A stretch of 64,000 bases of DNA from Micromonospora sp. CP22 (GTDB lineage Bacteria > Actinomycetota > Actinomycetes > Mycobacteriales > Micromonosporaceae), in contig NZ_VCJO01000004.1 of assembly GCF_009712475.1 (NCBI RefSeq), forward strand, positions 62,001 through 126,000, given 5' to 3'. Both the position numbers and the translations under genes were made by a program. Positions within the stretch are counted from its first letter, which is position 1. Each line of letters opens with the position of its first letter. This document shows positions 9,218-17,117 of this stretch, one piece after another. Under the pieces are notes generated by a model. It did not search any database. It saw only the letters and a list, made by a program, of their open reading frames with translations, and was not told where the DNA came from.

Positions 9218-10182
9218 CCGTGGTGCCGGATGTTCCGGACCTGGCGACGTTGCAGCGGCGTGCCGCGGAACGGGCCGCCGCCCGTGCCGGTGGCGCCGAT
9301 CGGCTGCGTGGGCACATCGTCTGCGACGGACTGGTGCGGATCTTCACCAGCGAGGGTGTGGAGGTCGTCGCGTTGCAGGGCCTCGACCTGGTGGTGGACC
9401 GTGGTGAGCTGCTGGCCATCGTGGGTGCGTCCGGTTCCGGCAAGTCGACGGTGTTGAACATCCTGTCCGGGTTGGACACGCCGACCGCGGGCATCGCCCG
9501 GGTGGCCGGCTACGACCTGCTGACCATGTCGGCGGCCAAACGGCTGCGGTACCGGCGACACACCGTCGGGTTCGTGTGGCAGCAGACCGCACGCAACCTG
9601 CTGCCGTACCTGACCGCCCGGGAGAACGTGGAGCTGCCGATGCGGCTGGCGCGCCGTGGTCGCCGGTCAGCGCGGCAGCGGGCGGCGGAGCTGCTGGAGA
9701 TGGTCGGCGTCGCGTACTGCGCGGACCGTCGGCCGGGGCAGATGAGCGGTGGCGAGCAGCAACGCTGCGCCGTCGCGGTGGCGGTGGCCAACGACCCGGA
9801 GGTGCTCTTCGCCGACGAGCCGACCGGGGAGTTGGACGAGGCGACGGCCGGGGAGGTCTTCGGCGCGCTGCGCACCATCAACGCGGAGTTGGGCGTGACC
9901 GTGGTGGTGGTGACCCACGACCCGCAGGTCGCCTCCCAGGTGCGGCGTACGGTCGCGATCCGCGACGGCCGCACCGCCTCCGAGGTGCACCGCACCGCGC
10001 GGGTGGGCGCCGACGGCGTCGAGGAACTGATCACCGAGGAGTACGCGGTGCTGGACCGGGCCGGGCGGATGCAGCTGCCGACGAGCTTCGTCGACGCGTT
10101 GGCCCTGCGGGACCGGGTGAGGCTGACCTTGGAGCCGGATCACGTGCAGGTCCGCTCCGGCGAGGAGAGGGGTGCGCGGTGA
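9214..10182 (+). CDS. ABC transporter ATP-binding protein (MacB/LolD type, 322 aa)
   Basis: Walker A GASGSGKST, Q-loop region FVWQQTARNLLPYLTARENV, signature MSGGEQQR, Walker B VLFADEPTGELDE and H-loop VVTHDP are all present. The nucleotide-binding domain spans about residues 35-265, with an N-terminal extension of about 30 residues and a C-terminal extension of about 60. The EPTGELD form and VELPMRLARRG segment match the MacB/LolD exporter ATPases that partner FtsX-type permeases. The gene overlaps its neighbours by four bases on both sides (ATGA and GTGA). Confidence 0.93.
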   Translation: MTVVPDVPDLATLQRRAAERAAARAGGADRLRGHIVCDGLVRIFTSEGVEVVALQGLDLVVDRGELLAIVGASGSGKSTVLNILSGLDTPTAGIARVAGYDLLTMSAAKRLRYRRHTVGFVWQQTARNLLPYLTARENVELPMRLARRGRRSARQRAAELLEMVGVAYCADRRPGQMSGGEQQRCAVAVAVANDPEVLFADEPTGELDEATAGEVFGALRTINAELGVTVVVVTHDPQVASQVRRTVAIRDGRTASEVHRTARVGADGVEELITEEYAVLDRAGRMQLPTSFVDALALRDRVRLTLEPDHVQVRSGEERGAR

Positions 10183-10880
10183 GCGAGCAGGATCTGGTCC
10201 GGGTGGAGGGGCTCAGCCGTGACTACGGCGGTGGCGATCGGGTGGTCCGCGCGCTACGGGACGTGTCGTTCCGCGCCGGGCGGGGTGAGCTGGTCGCGGT
10301 GCGGGGCCGTTCCGGGGCGGGCAAGACCACTTTGCTGAACCTCGTCGGTGGCCTGGACCGGCCCACCGCCGGCCGGGTGTGGGTGGCCGGTCAGGAGGTC
10401 ACCTCGGCCGGCGAGCGGGAGCTGCTGCGGCTGCGCCGGGACACCATCGGGTTCGTGTTCCAGTCGTTCGGGCTGATCCCGATCCTGTCCGCGGCGGAGA
10501 ACGTGGGCGTGCCGATGCGGCTGGCGAAGGTCCCGGCCGCGCAGCGCGACGAGCGGGTGGCGGTGTTGTTGGAACTGGTCGGGCTGGGTGGACAGGCAGC
10601 GCAGCGCCCCTACGAGATGTCCGGCGGGCAGCAGCAGCGGGTGGCGATCGCCCGGGCGCTGGCCAACGACCCGGCGTTGCTGATCGCCGACGAGCCGACC
10701 GGCCAGTTGGACTCGGAGACCGGCCGCGCGGTGATGGACCTGTTGCGGGCCCTGGTGCACGCCCGGGGGATGACCGCCCTGGTCGCCACGCACGACCCGA
10801 CGTTGGTGGAGATGGCCGACCGGGTGGTGGTGCTGCGTGACGGTCGGCTGGTCGAGGCGGCCGAGCCGGTCCCGGTGTGA
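10179..10880 (+). CDS. ABC transporter ATP-binding protein (MacB/LolD type, 233 aa)
   Basis: GTG start overlapping the stop of the previous ATPase (GTGA). The compact 233-residue protein is a single nucleotide-binding domain: Walker A GRSGAGKTT, FVFQSFGLIPILSAAENV, signature MSGGQQQR, Walker B LLIADEPTGQLD and VATHDPTLVEMADR. It is a paralogue of the preceding ATPase. Two ATPases with two permeases suggest either a heteromeric transporter or two fused systems derived by duplication. Confidence 0.93.
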   Translation: MSEQDLVRVEGLSRDYGGGDRVVRALRDVSFRAGRGELVAVRGRSGAGKTTLLNLVGGLDRPTAGRVWVAGQEVTSAGERELLRLRRDTIGFVFQSFGLIPILSAAENVGVPMRLAKVPAAQRDERVAVLLELVGLGGQAAQRPYEMSGGQQQRVAIARALANDPALLIADEPTGQLDSETGRAVMDLLRALVHARGMTALVATHDPTLVEMADRVVVLRDGRLVEAAEPVPV

Positions 10881-10886
10881 CCGGTT

Positions 10887-11297
10887 TCAGTACGGGTCGC
10901 CGCAGACCCGCCAGCCGCCGTCCTCCCGCACCACCAGCAGGTCACGTTGTTCGGTGCTGCCGGTGTCGCGGGTCAGCAGGACGGTGACCTTGCCGTGTGG
11001 TCGGCCGGCGCGGGTGGCCACCGACACGTCCACGATCTCGTAGTCGCGCACCACCGGCGGGGTGCGTACCCAGCTGGTGAAGCCGAGTTCGCTCCATCGG
11101 GTCCGGGCGTCGGCGCAGAGCCGCTCGTACGCGCTGTCGGTGTCGCCGGTGGTGACCTCGCGCAGGAACCCCTCGGCGGTCTCCCGGACCGGGGCGGCGG
11201 CCTGGGTGACCAGTTGCAGGTTCCAGGCGCCCAGCCCGGCCACCCCGACGCAGCACAGTGCCACGCCGACTCCGACGACGGCGAGGCCGGTCCGCAT
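10887..11297 (-). CDS. membrane-anchored hypothetical protein (nuclear-transport-factor-2-like fold suspected)
   Basis: From ATG 11297 the protein has a short basic start MRTGL, one hydrophobic helix (about residues 4-27) and an extracytoplasmic domain of about 105 residues. The pattern VRETAEGFLREVTTGDTDSAYERLCADAR and the terminal DLLVVREDGGWRVCGDPY are typical of small actinobacterial anchored NTF2-like or DUF4878-like proteins. Two extracytoplasmic cysteines (CADAR, VCGDPY) could pair. An in-frame ATG at 11345 would add 16 residues. It is transcribed convergently with the ABC operon, only 6 bases from its last gene. No specific function is assigned. Confidence 0.6.
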   Translation of the reverse strand: MRTGLAVVGVGVALCCVGVAGLGAWNLQLVTQAAAPVRETAEGFLREVTTGDTDSAYERLCADARTRWSELGFTSWVRTPPVVRDYEIVDVSVATRAGRPHGKVTVLLTRDTGSTEQRDLLVVREDGGWRVCGDPY

Positions 11298-11445
11298 CGG
11301 ATGTCGTCGCCGGGCTGGTCTGCTCCACGGTTGCGCAGCGCCCACACCATCCGACGGTAGAGAATCGGTCGCCGTGGCGGGCGGAAAGTGGGCGTGGCCG
11401 GTGGGACCGCGCCGTGTCCCGTCCGGCCACGCCGGGTGCTGCTCG

Positions 11446-11871
11446 TCAGGCCCTGATCTCCTTGCGGCCGTTGCCGTTCGCGCTGATGGCGATCCGGCGG
11501 GGCTTGGCGCGCTCGGCCACGGGGATGCGCAGCGTCAACACGCCGTTGTCATAGCCGGCTTCGAGCCTGTCGGTGTCGAGGGTGTCGCCGAGGAAGAGCT
11601 GGCGGCTGAAGACGCCCATCGGACGCTCGGCGGCGACCAGCTCGACGTTGTCGTCGACGGGGCGGCGACGTTCGGCGCGGACGGTCAGCACGTTGCGCTG
11701 GACCGTGCAGTCGATGCTCTCCGGGTCGACTCCGGGCAGGTCGAAGGCGGCGTAGAAGTAGTCGCCGTCGCGGTAGGCGTCCATGTGCATGACGGCGGGA
11801 CGGCTGGTGCTGCCGAAGAACTGCTCGGCGAGCCGATCGATCTCACGGAACGGGTCGGTACGCATCAGCAT
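11446..11871 (-). CDS. Hsp20/alpha-crystallin small heat-shock protein
   Basis: Encodes 141 residues. The alpha-crystallin domain covers about residues 25-130: AVMHMDAYRDGDYFYAAFDLPGV, DCTVQRNVLTVRAER, FSRQLFLGDTLDTDRLEAGYDNGVLTLRIPV. The GVLTLRIP motif is the family hallmark. The protein is an ATP-independent holdase that binds unfolding proteins as oligomers. GAGGAGG lies 8 bases before the ATG at 11871. The upstream region has a strong sigma-70-like promoter and an HspR-type inverted repeat, consistent with heat-shock control. Confidence 0.95.
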   Translation of the reverse strand: MLMRTDPFREIDRLAEQFFGSTSRPAVMHMDAYRDGDYFYAAFDLPGVDPESIDCTVQRNVLTVRAERRRPVDDNVELVAAERPMGVFSRQLFLGDTLDTDRLEAGYDNGVLTLRIPVAERAKPRRIAISANGNGRKEIRA

Positions 11872-11908
11872 CGGGGTGCCTCCTCGGTTCTCCTGGCCGA
11901 AGGTCCTT

Positions 11909-11931
11909 AGTTGAGTCCGGTTGACTCAACT
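11909..11931. promoter_or_regulatory. HAIR-like HspR operator
   Basis: Perfect 8-bp inverted repeat AGTTGAGT (11909-11916), N7, ACTCAACT (11924-11931). The known HspR-associated inverted repeat is CTTGAGT-N7-ACTCAAG, so the core and the 7-base spacing match exactly and only the outermost base of each arm differs. It starts about 9 bases downstream of the predicted -10 box, where a bound repressor would block transcription. Confidence 0.82.
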
Positions 11932-11940
11932 TCCACTTCC

Positions 11941-11969
11941 TTATTAGCTCGCTCCGTATCGACCGTCAA
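11941..11969 (-). promoter_or_regulatory. sigma-70-type promoter of the Hsp20 gene
   Basis: On the minus strand, TTGACG (complement of 11964-11969) is followed after exactly 17 bases by TAATAA (complement of 11941-11946). This near-consensus pair stands out in G+C-rich DNA. The HAIR-like element covers the expected start of transcription. Confidence 0.7.
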
Positions 11970-12031
11970 GTCGGCGAGGCCGCCCCCGTCGGGGGACCAC
12001 CGATCGGGCGTTCACGGGTGACAATGAAACG

Positions 12032-13564
12032 GTGACGACGGCCACGCCGCAGGTCCGAACCGGTACGACAGACCGGCCGCCGGTTCCCGCGCCCGGCCCG
12101 CCGAGCATCGGTCCGTGGCTGGTCGCCGGGGCGGTCGCCCTGGTCCTGCTGGTCCTCTCCCCCCGGTACGGCTACCACCGCGACGAGCTGTACTTCCTGC
12201 TCGCCGGCCGGCACCTCGACTGGGGGTACGTCGACCAGGGTCCGCTGGTGCCGGTGCTGGCCCGCCTCGCCGACACCCTCGCCCCCGGCAGCCTGCTCGC
12301 CCTCCGGACCCCATCGGCGCTGCTGGCCGCCGGTGCGGTGCTGCTGGTGGCCGCGATCGCCCGGCAGTTCGGCGCGGACCGGGGCACCCAGACCTTCGCC
12401 GCCCTGCTCGCTGCCACGTCCGGCATCGTGCTGGCGCCCGGCCACCTGCTCAGCACCACCACCGTCGACGTGGTGATCTGGCTGGCCGCCGCGCTGTGCA
12501 CGGTGCGACTGCTGCGGGGCGGCAACGGCCGTTGGGCCCTCGCCGTCGCGCTGCTGCTCGGCGTCGGCATGTTCAACAAGCTGCTACCCGCGCTGCTCGC
12601 CGTGGGGCTGGTCGCCGGGCTGACGGTGGCCGGGCCACGGCGGCTGCTGCGTGACCGGTGGGTGCTGACCGCTGCCGCGCTGTTCGGGCTGCTCGCCGCC
12701 GCGAGCCTGAGCTGGCAGGCGGCCAACGGTTTTCCCCAACTGGACGTCGCCGCGGCGATCTCCGACGGGGACAGCTCCTACAGTGGTCGGCTCGACGCCC
12801 TGCTGCTGCAATTCGTGATCATCAGCCCGTTCGTGGTGCCGATCTGGCTGACCGGCCTGGTGGTGCTGCTGCGTCGGCCCGGCTGGCGTGGCCACCGGGC
12901 GCTCGGCTGGGCCTGGCTGGTGGTGACCGGCATCGTGCTGCTCGTCGGGGGCAAGGGCTACTACGACGCCCCGCTGCTGCTGGTGCTCACCGCCGCCGGT
13001 GCGGTCGTCGCGGTCGGTTGGGCGGCACGCGGTCGCCTACGTCGCGCCCTGCTGGCGGCGGTCGTCGCGCTCACCGCCGCCAGCAACGCGGTGCTGCTGC
13101 TGCCGGTGCTGCCTCCCGACGGGCTGCCCGACTTCGTCGTGGCGATCAACTACGACGCCGGGGAGACCATCGGTTGGCCGGCGTTCACCGATTCGCTCGC
13201 CGCCGTGCACCGGGCACTGCCGGAGCCCGAGCGGGACCGGGCGGTCATCCTCACCGGCAACTACGGGGAGGCGGGCGCGGTCGCCCGCTTCGGTGCGCGG
13301 CGCGGGCTGCCGGCCGCGTACTCCGGGCACAACAGCATGGCCGACTTCGGTCGGCCGCCGGACGACGCCGACGTGGTGATCGCCGTCGGGTTCGCACGGC
13401 CGGACCGGTTGCGGTCCTGGTTCACTGACGTCACCCTCGCCGGTCGGGTGGACCTGGGGGTGACGGTGGACAACGACGAGAACGGCGGGCCGATCTGGGT
13501 GTGCCGGGGACTGCGGCGTCCGTGGGCCGACATCTGGGACACCGAGGTACGTCACACCGGGTGA
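12032..13564 (+). CDS. GT39/ArnT-like integral membrane glycosyltransferase
   Basis: Encodes 510 residues with about ten hydrophobic segments. After a Pro-rich N-terminus comes the motif YGYHRDELYFLLAGRHLDWGYVDQGPLVP. Its Asp-Glu pair in the first extracytoplasmic loop is the catalytic signature of the dolichyl-phosphate-mannose-protein mannosyltransferase and ArnT superfamily. Such enzymes move a sugar from a polyprenyl phosphate carrier to a protein or lipid. The C-terminal 130 residues form a soluble domain. The acceptor is unknown. GTG start; it lies divergent from the Hsp20 gene. Confidence 0.82.
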   Translation: MTTATPQVRTGTTDRPPVPAPGPPSIGPWLVAGAVALVLLVLSPRYGYHRDELYFLLAGRHLDWGYVDQGPLVPVLARLADTLAPGSLLALRTPSALLAAGAVLLVAAIARQFGADRGTQTFAALLAATSGIVLAPGHLLSTTTVDVVIWLAAALCTVRLLRGGNGRWALAVALLLGVGMFNKLLPALLAVGLVAGLTVAGPRRLLRDRWVLTAAALFGLLAAASLSWQAANGFPQLDVAAAISDGDSSYSGRLDALLLQFVIISPFVVPIWLTGLVVLLRRPGWRGHRALGWAWLVVTGIVLLVGGKGYYDAPLLLVLTAAGAVVAVGWAARGRLRRALLAAVVALTAASNAVLLLPVLPPDGLPDFVVAINYDAGETIGWPAFTDSLAAVHRALPEPERDRAVILTGNYGEAGAVARFGARRGLPAAYSGHNSMADFGRPPDDADVVIAVGFARPDRLRSWFTDVTLAGRVDLGVTVDNDENGGPIWVCRGLRRPWADIWDTEVRHTG

Positions 13565-13619
13565 ACGGCAGCCACGCGGACCGCCACGACGCGCACGTCG
13601 GGCGGGTTAGGGTGCTGCG

Positions 13620-14402
13620 ATGGGTACCCTTTCCGCCGCGGTCGAGGCGCTCAAGACAGACCCGCGCACCGCCTCGCTGCGCCGTTCGTTGGAGGTCTAC
13701 TACGGCAACCCGGACCGGGACGCGGCGATGGACTCCTTCTACTCCCGCTTCGTCCACCCCGGCGACCTGGTCTTCGACATCGGCTCACACGTGGGCGACC
13801 ACATCGGCAGCTTCCGGCGGCTCGGCGCCCGGGTCGTCGCCGTCGAACCGCAACCGCTGTGCCTGCGGGCGTTACGGGCCATCTACGCCGACGACGACGA
13901 GGTGACGCTGGTCGAGGCGGCCTGCGGAGCCGCACCCGGCCGGATCGGTTTCCTGGTCAACTCGGCCAACCCCACCGTCTCCACCGCCTCCACCGACTTC
14001 GTGAGCGCCGCCGCCGGTGCGGGCGGTTGGGAGGACCAGGTCTGGGACGGTCAGATCGAGGTACCCGTGACCACCGTCGACACGCTGATCGCCGAGCACG
14101 GCACACCGGCCTTCGTCAAGATCGACGTGGAGGGTTTCGAGGACGCCGTGCTCGCTGGTCTGAGCCACCCGCTGCCCGCCCTGTCGTTCGAGTTCACCAC
14201 GATCGGGCGGGCGGTCGCGTTGCGGTGCCTGGACCGGCTCACCACGCTCGGCTTCGGCGGGTTCGACGTGGCCCTCGGCGACGACAAGGCGTTGACCCTC
14301 GGGCGGTGGGTCGACGCTGGGGAGATGGCCGCGCACCTGCTCGCGTTGCCGCACGAGGCCAACTCCGGCGACGTGTACTGCGTCTCGACGACCAGCGGCT
14401 GA
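13620..14402 (+). CDS. FkbM-family SAM-dependent methyltransferase
   Basis: Encodes 260 residues. The SAM-binding loop is DLVFDIGSHVGDHIGSF (about residues 50-66), followed by VVAVEPQP at the end of strand 2. The FkbM hallmark FVKIDVEGFEDAVLAGL (about residues 160-177) is clear. Family members O-methylate sugars, polyketides or fatty acids. No biosynthetic cluster surrounds it, so no substrate is proposed. It begins 55 bases after the GT39 gene and may share its transcript. Confidence 0.88.
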   Translation: MGTLSAAVEALKTDPRTASLRRSLEVYYGNPDRDAAMDSFYSRFVHPGDLVFDIGSHVGDHIGSFRRLGARVVAVEPQPLCLRALRAIYADDDEVTLVEAACGAAPGRIGFLVNSANPTVSTASTDFVSAAAGAGGWEDQVWDGQIEVPVTTVDTLIAEHGTPAFVKIDVEGFEDAVLAGLSHPLPALSFEFTTIGRAVALRCLDRLTTLGFGGFDVALGDDKALTLGRWVDAGEMAAHLLALPHEANSGDVYCVSTTSG

Positions 14403-14407
14403 CGGGG

Positions 14408-15406
14408 TCAGCCGCGACGGCGGGCCCGGGCCGCCCAGATGGCGTACGCCGGATCCCGGTCCAGGTTGTGCCGGTCCCGGTCGTAGCGGCGGGTGGTACG
14501 CGGGTCGGCGTGCCCCATCGCGTCCTGCACGTCCTCCAACGGCACCCCCTCGGCGCGGGCGGTGGTGGCGAAGGCGTGCCGCAGAGAGTGGGGGGACAGC
14601 CGCGACCAGGCCGGAATCCCCGCACTGCGGGCGAGCCGTCGGACCAGCCGGAACACCGAGTGCCGGTCGAGCCGGGCACCGCTGGCGGTGACCAGCAGCG
14701 GACCGGTCAACTGACTCACCTCGACCCCCTGCGCGGCGGCCCGCTCGGCAAGGTACGCGTCGACGGCGTACGCCGTGCCCGGGGTCAGTGCCCGGCGACG
14801 GGGCCGGCCGCCCTTGCCGACGAACCGCACACTGCGGTGCCCCCGCTCGGCGCCCAGGTCCTCCAGGTTGAGCGAGACCAACTCGCCCACCCGCAGTCCC
14901 AGGTCGGCGAGGAGGGCGACGGCGGCGCGGTTACGGGCGGCGGTCGGGCCGGTCTCGGCCTCGGCGACCGCGAGCAGCGCATCCACCTCGTCCGGGGTCA
15001 GCCCGACGGTGACCGAGTGGTCCCGATCCACGCGCGGCCGGTCGGCCCCGGAGACCGGGTTGGACTCGACCGCCCGCAGCTTGACCAGGAAGTCGTACCA
15101 GCTCGACAGCGCGGACAGTTTCCGGGCCACGGTCGCCGGGGTCAGTGGACGGCCGGTCCGGGCGGCCAGGCTGCTCTCCAGGGCTCGCCCGTACTCGTTG
15201 ACGTGCAGGAAGTTCGCGCGCAGCGGATCCAGCCGACGGGCCTCGCACCAGACCAGCCAGCCGGCGACGTCGCGGCGGTACGCGTCACGGGTGTGCTCGC
15301 TCAACCGCCGGTTACGCAACCACGCGTCGGTGACGGCCATCGGCCCGTCTGGCAGGGCCGGATAGGCCGATGGGCGTTGCTGCACCACAGTGTTGGACCC
15401 ACGCAT
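14408..15406 (-). CDS. tyrosine recombinase/integrase (XerC/XerD-like)
   Basis: Encodes 332 residues. The N-terminal SAM-like DNA-binding domain covers about residues 25-120. The catalytic domain retains the full set: Arg172 (LRVGEL), Lys198 (VGKGG), His273-x-x-Arg276 (HSLRHAF), His299 (MGHADPRTT) and nucleophile Tyr308 (RRYDRD). The protein should cut and rejoin DNA through a 3'-phosphotyrosine. ATG 15340 is a possible shorter start. It stands alone apart from a divergent HNH protein gene, with no excisionase, phage structural or plasmid genes nearby. It may be a host-type recombinase or a relic of an integrated element. Confidence 0.9.
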   Translation of the reverse strand: MRGSNTVVQQRPSAYPALPDGPMAVTDAWLRNRRLSEHTRDAYRRDVAGWLVWCEARRLDPLRANFLHVNEYGRALESSLAARTGRPLTPATVARKLSALSSWYDFLVKLRAVESNPVSGADRPRVDRDHSVTVGLTPDEVDALLAVAEAETGPTAARNRAAVALLADLGLRVGELVSLNLEDLGAERGHRSVRFVGKGGRPRRRALTPGTAYAVDAYLAERAAAQGVEVSQLTGPLLVTASGARLDRHSVFRLVRRLARSAGIPAWSRLSPHSLRHAFATTARAEGVPLEDVQDAMGHADPRTTRRYDRDRHNLDRDPAYAIWAARARRRG

Positions 15407-15510
15407 GCGAAAAATGCTCTCAGCCCCGTTGTGGGTTGACGATCAGGCGCGCCGACATTTCATGATCGGCAAATCGTGCAGCTGGGATTCCCGGCCCTTA
15501 CCCTGACTCT

Positions 15511-15972
15511 GTGCTGTCTGAGGTCAACGGTCTGTCCCGACGATTCACCGAGGAGACCCTCCGGGCGTACCTGCTCAGTCGCGCGACCCGCAGCGACACC
15601 GGATGCCTGATCGTGCGCGGCTACGGCGCCCGGCGCGGCGTGCACCAGAAGCTCGCGGGTCGGGCGTGGGCGCACATCGCGGCGTACGCGGTCTTCGTCG
15701 GCGGCTACGACCCGACCCTGGAGGTCCACCACGACTGCGCGGTGCCGGACTGCATCGAGCCGACCCACCTGCGCCAGCTCAGCCACGCGGACAGCGCTCG
15801 GCGGCGGGCCCAACGCCAACACTGCCGCAACGGGCACGAACGGGAGATCGACCCCGCCACGGGTCGCCTGCGGCGGGTCTGCCGCAGCTGCAACCGGTTG
15901 GCGCAGAAACGCTGGCGTGAGCGCCAGGCGGCACAGGTCGCCGAAGCCCGAGCGGCGTACGGTCGCGGGTAG
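15511..15972 (+). CDS. HNH endonuclease-like protein with C-terminal zinc ribbon
   Basis: Encodes 153 residues from GTG. The centre carries EVHHDCAVPDCIEPTHL (His73, His74, Cys76, Cys81, His86), the HNH form common in phage-derived endonucleases. It is followed by a putative zinc knuckle QHCRNGHE...CRSC (Cys105, His109, Cys124, Cys127) and a basic Arg/Gln-rich helix likely to contact DNA. It diverges from the tyrosine recombinase gene about 100 bases away. The fold supports DNA nicking or cutting; the target is unknown. Confidence 0.8.
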   Translation: MLSEVNGLSRRFTEETLRAYLLSRATRSDTGCLIVRGYGARRGVHQKLAGRAWAHIAAYAVFVGGYDPTLEVHHDCAVPDCIEPTHLRQLSHADSARRRAQRQHCRNGHEREIDPATGRLRRVCRSCNRLAQKRWRERQAAQVAEARAAYGRG

Positions 15973-16011
15973 CCGACGTACACCGCTCGGGCATCAGGTC
16001 GCGGGCTGGGG

Positions 16012-16752
16012 TCAGCCCGGGGAGAGGACGCAGAGTTCGTTGCCCTCCGGGTCGGCGAGACACTTCCACGACACGTCGTCGCCCTGGCCGACGTCGATGA
16101 CGGTGGCGCCGAGCGCCGTCAGCCGGGCCACCTCCGCCGCCTGGTCGTCACCGGCGTACGGCTTCAGGTCTAGGTGGGCCCGGCTCCACCAGGTCCGCTC
16201 CCCCGACGTCCGGAGGAACTCCAGGTACGGCCCGACGCCCGCGGCCGACCGCAGCCGGGCGTGGTCGTCGGTCACCTCGTGCACGATCCAGTCGGTCGCC
16301 TCGCCCCAGAACCGGGCCATGGCGCGCGGATCCGCGCAGTCGACCACCACCGTGGCTATCGGCCCGGTGTCCCGGTAGATCTCCCGAGGTTCCAGCACGC
16401 AGAACACGTTGCCCTCCGGGTCGGCCAGCACCGTCCACGGCACGTCACCCTGGCCGATGTCGGCATGGGTGGCACCGAGGGAGAGCAGGTGGGCGACCAG
16501 CTCCGCCTGATGGGCCTCGGAGGTGGTGGCGAGATCGAGGTGTACGCGGTAACGCACCGTCTCCGGATCCGGGACGCGGACCACGTCGATGCAGACCGCG
16601 GTCGGGTCCGGCCAGGAGAATCCCACCGGTTCGATGTTGGTCACCCCGGGCCCCTCGCTGGAGACGCCCCAGCCGAGCGCATCTGCCCAGAACTGGCCGA
16701 GGGCCGCGTCGTCCCGAGCCTTGTAGTTCACCTGAACAAGCCGCAATGCCAT
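16012..16752 (-). CDS. two-domain VOC (glyoxalase/bleomycin-resistance fold) protein
   Basis: Encodes 246 residues made of two tandem VOC modules (about 1-122 and 123-246). Each has the repeat D(A/D)..(G/A)LGATHADIGQGDVPWTVLADPEGNVFCVLEP or its counterpart LTALGATVIDVGQGDDVSWKCLADPEGNELCVLSPG. The DPEGN(E/V)xCVL endings are typical of actinobacterial glyoxalase-like proteins. The fold supports metal-dependent enzymes and antibiotic-binding proteins alike; the substrate is not predictable. A 365-base AT-richer gap separates it from the upstream gene. Confidence 0.85.
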   Translation of the reverse strand: MALRLVQVNYKARDDAALGQFWADALGWGVSSEGPGVTNIEPVGFSWPDPTAVCIDVVRVPDPETVRYRVHLDLATTSEAHQAELVAHLLSLGATHADIGQGDVPWTVLADPEGNVFCVLEPREIYRDTGPIATVVVDCADPRAMARFWGEATDWIVHEVTDDHARLRSAAGVGPYLEFLRTSGERTWWSRAHLDLKPYAGDDQAAEVARLTALGATVIDVGQGDDVSWKCLADPEGNELCVLSPG

Positions 16753-16956
16753 CCGACAACCTTACGGATCGAGGCGTCGACCCGGTGGCCCGCACGCTTG
16801 GGGCCCGCCACATCTTTGATCGTGATGCGGTTGGGACTCACGGCCGTCTGGGCGCAGGTGGCCCGGTCGGGCTGGTGTCCGGCAGGCGATGACAACAGCC
16901 TGAGTGCTTACGCACCTTAACTGACATTATGATGCATGGTCGATTTGCCGGTTTTC

Positions 16957-17008
16957 TGCACTCCAATTATCGGATTGCTGTAAACGATAATCCGATAATT
17001 GGAGTGCA
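16957..17008. repeat. perfect 20-bp AT-rich inverted repeat
   Basis: Arms at 16957-16976 and 16989-17008 are perfect reverse complements (left arm begins TGCACTCC and ends TCGGATT) around a 12-base loop. It lies within the 365-base gap 16753-17117, between the 3' end of the LD-carboxypeptidase gene and the 5' end of the VOC gene. The arms are much more AT-rich than the surroundings and no T-run follows on either strand. It could be an unusual terminator, a protein-binding or recombination site, or part of a small RNA. I see nothing else in this gap. Confidence 0.75.
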
Positions 17009-17117
17009 AGGCGTCACGGTTCGTCGGTGAGCTGCGCTGAGCTGTTCAGGGCGTCAGCGGGAAGCGGCGGCATGCCACGGTGCTCCGGGTGGCGTGCCGC
17101 CGAGCGCCCGCTCGGGT

